A stretch of 64,000 nucleotides of DNA from contig OX638131.1 of assembly GCA_951804985.1 (NCBI GenBank), forward strand, positions 86,812,349 to 86,876,348, given 5' to 3'. Made by a program: the position numbers and the translations under genes. Below, piece by piece: positions 57,735 through 64,000 of the stretch. Each line of letters starts with the position of its first letter. Positions within the stretch are counted from its first letter, which is position 1. This stretch comes from Dryomyza anilis. Its lineage: Eukaryota > Arthropoda > Insecta > Diptera > Dryomyzidae. The notes under the pieces are model-generated. The model saw only the letters and a program-made list of their open reading frames with translations, had not been told where the DNA came from and did not search any database.

Positions 57735-58215
57735 ACAAGTGGAGAAAGTTAAATCACATGGGCAGGACTTAAAGTCGGTGGAACCCGACTATTGAATACC
57801 CTACACCTTGGTGGGGATAGTAATGTGGCATATTTATTTGAATACCTAACTTTTAAAGTTAATAATTATGATGATCGCTCTCACATATATTACAAAATGT
57901 GGGCGTATCACGCCCATTTTTGTAACATATATTTTTATGTGAATTATAACAATTATTTTTCAATTTTATAACTATATCTTGAATACTTTGCGAGTTATTG
58001 GTTCCGCAGCTCATTTCCGTACTCAGAATCATTTTTTCGCATTCTGACCAGTATTTCTCAAGTTATCGGACAGACAGACGGACATGGCTAAACGGTCACG
58101 GGTAGTGATGCTGATTAAGAATATATATATACTTTTCCATACCGGCCTTCTAAGGGGCGTTACAATATCTGCACAAACTTATTATACCCTGTACCTCATA
58201 GGTGTAGGGTATAAT
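57735..58215 (-). mobile_element. Dispersed element with TACCCTACACC ends, reverse copy
   Basis: AATACCCTACACC at 57796 faces GGTGTAGGGTATA at 58201. The hairpin AGTCGG-TGGAAC-CCGACT lies at 57773-57790, at the same place as in the 24.4 kb copy. Contains GACAGACAGACGGACATGGC and GGGGCGTTACAA. Confidence 0.7.
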
Positions 58216-59340
58216 TAATTACAAAGTGGAATGCGGTACAAATTATAAATCGTATCCTTGGTTTTATGTGTTACAAGTGACTATTACTACATCAATCACT
58301 TGTATTTAATGGAGCGACGCAATATCACAGATACTTTTCGCACTATCCCTATTTTTTTTTCTTTCCCCGCTCCTTCTAGGCCGATGCTCTTTGTTTCTTG
58401 AAATTATCAAATTTATTCAACCTTTTCAATTTGTCAATGTAATTCTTGTTTCTCTGAGCCTTGCTCAGGTTTTCCTCAACATCAATCGTATGTTTAAGGT
58501 TTGAAAATCAAAATTGTTATAATATTTGATTATCAATAAAAACAAATGTTTGCTACGTTACAAATTCTTTTTCGCTCTGTACACAGACACTAAGAATTAC
58601 ACTTCTAATTTTTTATTATCTTTAGAAAATAGACTAAAATTACTCGAAGAAAATTAGGTCTTTCACTTATATTGACGTGCTAGATTTTGTGGTAAAAGAC
58701 TTTTTGGAATTTTTGTTTGTTACGTTACTTTAAAAAATGCGGTCAAATTCTTTTTCTTTTAAAATGCTGATGAGATTTTTTTTCTTCAATTAATTAATTT
58801 AGTTATTTTCAGTTTTCTTAATATCCACTTTTTCAGAAAAGTGGATAACACGAAAAAATACAATTATTTGAATGCAACACACCTTTTTGTTGAGCGTTGT
58901 ATTTTTGTTAATTTTTATTTTTCAGAAGGCAACCAATAAACTATGCTTTATTCACGATGTAAAGAAGGAATTTCGCGTTGATATTTGTGTCGATCGTTAC
59001 TTGGGGATGTGTACAAACTACAAGTAATAAAAAAACATGCGGAATTTGAAAAAAAAAAATGTTTTTCTGTGGTTGCGTTTTTTGCGTTTTGGGCCAAATA
59101 TAAAAAAAATAAGTTTCGAAAAATTTTGTTTTAAGATTTTCCCACCTTTATAAAAGTGCACTTCGACCCTTTGAAATGACAGTGACGATATCGTCGATGG
59201 ATGGTTTTGGTTAAGTTGTACGAATAACTGGTGGGTTATTTGCGAGTGTATTTTAATCGGGTCACTTGTGGACATTCCTAATAGAAATTAAACTAGGGTC
59301 AAGATCGGGAAATTATTGTTTTATTTTTGCATTTTCGCAA
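58216..59340. other. AT-rich sequence, nothing recognised
   Basis: Apart from two TTTGCTACGTTAC-type motifs, no repeat or gene. Minus frame 59018-59275 is unrecognised. Confidence 0.4.
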
Positions 59341-59344
59341 CCTC

Positions 59345-59800
59345 ATCACTCTCAAACACACGAAAACGTACGTGTATTTTACTAAAAATTCGTAAAATGT
59401 ATCTAAGAAATATTTAAAAAAATTGGCAAAAGAATGTTCGTAAATTTAATTTAAAATTACGAATATTATTTGTGTAATTACGAAAGTTTAGTAATTTATT
59501 CGTAAAATGTAAAGCTCAGAGTTCTACGAAATAATATTCGTAAAATATGTTATTCTTTCGTAAACAAAATTGTAATAAAAAAATAGTATAAAGAATGTTT
59601 CGTAATTTAAACGAAATATTTGTAAATTTGTTGTTATTTCAATTTAACGAATATTAATTCGTAATATATACGAATAGTTCGTAAAAAATATTTTGGAAAA
59701 AAAAACAAATTACAGAATTGTGTGTATTCTACGAATTATACGTGTATTTTACGAAACAAATAAAATAAAAATATATCGTAAAATTCCTAGAAATTGTTTC
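59345..59800. repeat. TTCGTAAAAT / TTTACGAA-rich cluster
   Basis: More than a dozen copies of TTCGTAAA or its reverse complement in about 450 bases, with ACGTGTATTTTAC at 59369 and again at 59740. No fixed period. Confidence 0.7.
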
Positions 59801-59867
59801 GAGTTAATGTAATTCCTAATAGGCTGAATTTCTAACTAGATTTAGTACGGGTGAATTATGTGACTTA

Positions 59868-60472
59868 GGGCCAGTTTTTCAGTGGTAGTTGAACTCCATT
59901 TGCAGTTTAAACTTAGTTTAAACTTAGAATCGTGTTTTTCAGTGAACTGTAAACGTAGTTTAAACTTAGTTTAACCCATCGATGTTGGTGGGTTAAACTA
60001 CGTTTAAACTCTCAATAATTTTGACAGCAAAATGTGAGATGCGCTCTTTACGCTCTGCAGTCCTCACTCATGCGTTCATTTGTCTGTCCATCGGTTTTCA
60101 TTTTATTAGTTTTCTGTTATTATCCATTGCATAAAGTAACACTGAACGATTACACGCACAAATTTCCACTGATATGTATTATTTCGTGCATTCTACATTT
60201 CTTAATTATCTTTATAATTTCTTGTAATCTTCGTCATTCTCGCAACTTAAATATCAGCTGTTCAAAATGAGAAAAATAACCCTCTTCTTCTTCTTAAATG
60301 CTATTCACAATCGATAATTTGCCGGTGCTGCCATATTTTAAGCACTGATCTGAAAGAAACTTAAACTGCCACTGAAAAACTGCTCGAATAGTTAAACTAC
60401 GTGAGACGTTTAATTAAACGTAGTTTAAACTAAGTTTAAACTAAGTTTAAACTACCACTGAAAAACTGGCCC
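59868..60472. mobile_element. PIF/Harbinger-type MITE with TTA duplication
   Basis: 605 bp. Ends GGGCCAGTTTTTCAGTGG and CCACTGAAAAACTGGCCC are perfect inverted repeats of 23 bp. TTA is on both sides (59865-59867, 60473-60475). A TTA/TWA duplication with a GGG start is the Harbinger signature. Sub-terminal AGTTTAAACTTAGTTTAAAC units occur at both ends, with a short unrelated middle. No transposase; frame 60034-60270 is unrecognised. Confidence 0.9.
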
Positions 60473-61474
60473 TTAGGGTTTTGTTCGGGTGGATTTTGTA
60501 CTGGTGGATTTCCATACCCACCATTGAAGAATTCTTTTTTTAACTGAATTAAAACCATAAGTAATCAAGATCAACAAAATTTTCCCAAAAACAAATCAAA
60601 ATTAAAAAAAAAAAAAACATTAAAACCACCCTGTATGCAACGGCAGTCATGCAATTACCGCAATTTATGATTCAATTAAGCGCTGCGATTTTAATTGGGT
60701 CTCCGCGATGTGATTCGATGCCATGCAACGATGATGCCTTCTCTAAAATCTAATTCCAACCCATTCGGGTTGCTATTGTCAGGCTGCTCGCACCCAAGCA
60801 TCACAGTGTTGACGAACATTAGTGCACGAGTGAGATCGACTGTTGAACCGACTCATGCACTTGTGTGTTGTAGTTGTTATTGCTCGTGCTGCTATTGTTG
60901 TTGCTGCTGCTGCACACATTTGTCAATCAATCACCTGTCAAGCAGGCCACACAACCAACGTTGTTGTATTTGTTGCTGTTTATATCTTTTTATTGCTGCT
61001 GCTGCTGCTGCAGCTTGGTGTTGTTGTTCAGACTGTGTTGGTAAAGTTGCTTTGATGGTGGTGTTGTCGTTGTTTCTGTTGTAGTTGTGATTGTTTCTCT
61101 TGCATTATTTTCGCTCTCTTTTGCGCTCTGTTATTCGATTTCTCACACCAACAACTGCGCACTTGCTGCATTTTGAGGAACCTGTTTCAATGCCGAATGT
61201 TGGGAGTTAAAAATTATTAGGAAACGAATTAATAGAAAAATGGCAACAACTCATAAAAAAAGGGAGTTAGTAATATATATATATTTTTTTTAATTTGAAA
61301 AAAAATAATTTTCAATATAGTATTTCAAATTTGAAATTATCAGTTTTGAATTTAAATTAAAAAAATATATTTTTTTAAATTAAATAACATTAAAACCAAT
61401 TAAATTCCAAAAAGTTTTTAATTTTGATGCTCGTATTGCCTAATATAAATTGATCCTTTTCGGGAATATGAGAT
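60473..61474. other. Unique-looking island with CTG/GTT runs, then AT-rich
   Basis: 60640-61180 is GC-richer, with TTGTTGCTGCTGCTGC (60896-60912) and CTGCTGCTGCTGCTG (60996-61010) runs that create Cys- or Val-rich open frames (60695-61084, 60843-61055). These have no domain and are read as artefacts. 61200-61474 is AT-rich. Confidence 0.45.
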
Positions 61475-62582
61475 CTACACCATTTACAAATGTAATTCTG
61501 AAAAGACCAATTGAATTTCAAAAGATATGAATTGAAATTCAGAAATTCCATTTGATATTCAAAAGACATCAATTGACATTCAGAAATTCCATTTAAAATT
61601 CAAGAGACATCATTTGAAATTCAGAAATTTTCATTTGAAATTCAAAAGACAGCAATTGAAATTCAGAAATTCCGTTTGAAATTCAAAAGACATCACTTGA
61701 AATTCTGAAATTCAAAAGACATTGATTTAAATTCAGAAATTCCATTTGAAATTCAAATGACATCAATTGAAATTCAGAAATTCCGTTTGAAATTCAAAAG
61801 ACATCACTTGAAATTCTGAAATTCAAAAGACATCGATTTAAATTCAGAAATTCCATTTGAAATTCAAATGACATTAATTGAAATTCAGAAAATTTCCATT
61901 TGATATTCAGAAATTTCCATTTGAAATTCAGAAAATTCAAAAAAGACATTATTGAAATTCAGAAATTCCGTTTGAAATTCAAAAGACATGAATTGAAGTT
62001 CAGAAATTTTCATTTGAAATTCAGAAATTTCCACTTTAATTGCAAATGAAAATTTCTGAATTTCAAATGGAATATTTGTGAATTTCAACTGGAAATTTAT
62101 GAATTTTAAATAGAAATTTATGAATTTCAAATGGAAAGTTCTGAATTTCAAATGGAAATTTCTGAATTTCAAATGAAAATTTATGAATATCAAATGATAT
62201 TTTGTCAATATCAAATGGAAACTTCTGAATTTCAATTGAAGTCTTCGGAATTTTACATGAAAATTTCTGAATATTTAATTATACTTTATGAATTTAAAAT
62301 TGAAATTTCTGAATTTCAAATGGAAATTTCTAAATTTAAAATGAAAATCTCTGAATTTCAAATGGAAATTTCTGACTATCAAATGAAATTTCTGAAATTC
62401 AAATGGAAATTTCTGAATTTCAATTGATGTCTTTTGAATTTCAAATGGAATATCTGAATTTCAAGTGATGTCTTTTGAATTTCAAATAGAATTTCTGAAT
62501 TTCAATTGATCTCTTTTCAATTTCAAATGGAAATTCTAAATTTCAATTGATCTTTTCTGAATTACATTTGTAAATGGTGTAG
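61475..62582. mobile_element. Giant fold-back element, copy 2, arms made of a ~21 bp repeat
   Basis: 1108 bp with the same ends as copy 1 (CTACACCATTTACAAATG / CATTTGTAAATGGTGTAG). Left arm about 61500-62040 (ATTCAGAAATTCCATTTG units), right arm about 62045-62560 (CTGAATTTCAAATGGAA units). The arms are nearly equal in length, so almost the whole element can fold. A ~105 bp stretch is duplicated inside the left arm (near 61665 and 61770). No target duplication is clear. Confidence 0.9.
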
Positions 62583-62900
62583 ACAAAATCAGGTTTGTCA
62601 TGATTTTGTCTGGATCCGGTGATAAGGTCAACGATAATTTCCTATCATCGCCCTAGTAAAATTTCTGCTAGGGTTGATCTCAAGCAAATTTAATGAAAGA
62701 ATAAAATATTCATATTGTGTGTTATTGCTTTTTCTAGTATACATTTTAATAATAGGTTACATTTCTGATACGGTAAATTTTTCATAGGAAATAGGGACAT
62801 CAAAATTAATACTTTTATCAGGGTTTCGTATTTGCACGGCGGGAAAGAAAAAGGCAGAATTTCACTAAAATCTATATAATGCTAGTAAAGTTCTAGAATT
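62583..62900. other. AT-rich spacer, nothing recognised
   Basis: No repeat or gene found. Confidence 0.4.
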
Positions 62901-63715
62901 TATCATCTGAATATTAAAAAATCCAAATCTTAGTAGTGAAAAAATGGAATGGCGCTCCAACAAACAGATGTCGATTACAGACGGACATCGCAAAACAAAG
63001 CACAATAGCGAATGCCTACGGGAAAATGAACTGACTAGGTACGTGCCTAGTTCCTCGGAGATAGCGATCCTATCATATTGTATTGTTCTAGGAAGGGTTG
63101 ATTTAACGTCTCATGCAGACTTTTAAAACCATCATAGAACTATTCTTCAAGATCCTGTTCTTAGTCGGTACCAATATTCTGTTCTTAGTCGGCACCGATC
63201 ACAAAACATTCCCACGGGAAAATTTGATCAACTCTAGTGGTTCTGTTTCTTTTATATGAAACGTATTGATTACTTTAACATGGTGTTGTTCTAGGAAAGT
63301 GAAAATTGACACCTCAAACAGACCTTTAGACATATCACTGAACTGGTCTTAAACTGGAGAATTTTCAAAAGAATTAGATTCTCCTATTAAAGCCCAATTA
63401 TGTGTTAGGTCTAAAGATCTGCAGGTTGTGTCAATTTATTACAGACAAAGAAAGATCGAAGAAAACTACTACACCGTTCTTTAAATTTTGCGAAGAGAAC
63501 AGCAACAGTTTTTGTTTTTTTTTTTATAAAAAAAGACATTTGCGTGTTTTAGTTTTTTTGATAAATAAGACATTAACTTCTATACATCAAGAAAAATTGT
63601 TCCATGTTACTTTTTTGATAACCAAGTTGCTTTGTTTCTTAAAATCAAGAATATTTACCTTTAGCTGTGCTACTTAATTCATTCTGGATTTTACAATTTA
63701 TTCCATGCGTGTGTT
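62901..63715 (+). repeat. Fragment related to one arm of the 4.0-5.4 kb fold-back
   Basis: AACAAACAGATGTCG and ACAGACGGACATCGC (62958-62990) match 5092-5123; GTTACTTTTTTGATAACCAAG and TTAGCTGTGCTACTTAATTC (63606-63681) match 5380-5450. Order and orientation are the same; the opposing arm is absent. Confidence 0.6.
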
Positions 63716-64000
63716 TTGAATGTTCCAGATTTTGATTTTTCAATACAAAACTCAAGTTTTTTAATCGAATTTATACTATTCTTTCGGACGAATGATATTA
63801 TAATTTTTTAGCCAAATTCGATATTTAAAAAAAAAAATTTCAAAATATTTAAATTTTTCCAAGAAATTATGTTTGTAGCTTTATTGAATTTATCGAGTAT
63901 TATACAAAAATTAAAATTAAAAAAGTCTGTTTATAATTTTATTTTATTAAAAGAATTATAACTAAATTCTATTCAACATAATTCCATTCTGTTAATATTT
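63716..64000. other. AT-rich sequence, nothing recognised
   Basis: A/T runs to the end of the window. Confidence 0.4.

Noticed and set aside
60695..61084. 129-codon Cys-rich frame
   Set aside because: Cysteine run comes from a TGCTGC microsatellite; no cysteine-pattern domain.

Overview
The window looks like intergenic or intronic DNA from a higher fly (Diptera, probably brachyceran). It is strongly AT-rich, has no convincing intact protein-coding gene, and is packed with short degenerate tandem repeats, small inverted-repeat transposons and tRNA-derived SINEs. Between these lie islands of ordinary, GC-richer sequence with the CAACAA, CAGCAG, TGTCTGTC and CGATCG runs usual in fly non-coding DNA. 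The species cannot be read from the sequence. Almost every long open frame here is a by-product of a tandem repeat.

Layout: 0.7-0.9 kb holds a fold-back made of the start of a mariner-like transposase frame. 2.4-9.2 kb is mostly two blocks of related dispersed repeats with a fold-back element carrying a SINE (4.0-5.4 kb) between them. 11.7-12.9 kb is a CAACAA-rich tandem repeat. 14.0-15.7 kb is a ~415 bp satellite with a MITE inserted. 17.7-23.3 kb is the most informative part: two copies of one inverted-repeat element, one split by a Helitron (which itself carries a fold-back MITE), the other split by a decayed DD37E Tc1/mariner element. Both guests sit at the same position of the host. 24-29 kb has dispersed repeats, two SINEs and a degenerate minisatellite. 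30.8-31.2 kb is a 10 bp repeat. 33.3-37.7 kb is a run of a TIR composite, a third host copy (which gives the empty site) and a 2.4 kb Helitron-like element with a 15 bp minisatellite. 40.9-41.7 and 61.5-62.6 kb are two copies of a giant fold-back built of a ~21 bp repeat. 42.7-43.2, 46.3-47.4, 54.9-55.7, 55.7-57.0 and 59.9-60.5 kb are further TIR elements, one with a clean 8 bp target duplication and one with TTA (Harbinger type). 49.3-51.5 kb is a 2.1 kb 19 bp satellite. 53.7-54.6 kb is a complete small Helitron.

Possible host-gene signal is weak. 31.5-32.2 kb looks like a 5' exon ending in a strong GTGAGT donor; 51.9-52.6 kb has GAGA-type motifs and 5'UTR-like sequence; 13.15-13.38 kb has coding-like codon use. 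None is confirmed. All element families were recognised by comparing segments inside this window, so family names are given only where terminal motifs, target duplications or catalytic residues support them.
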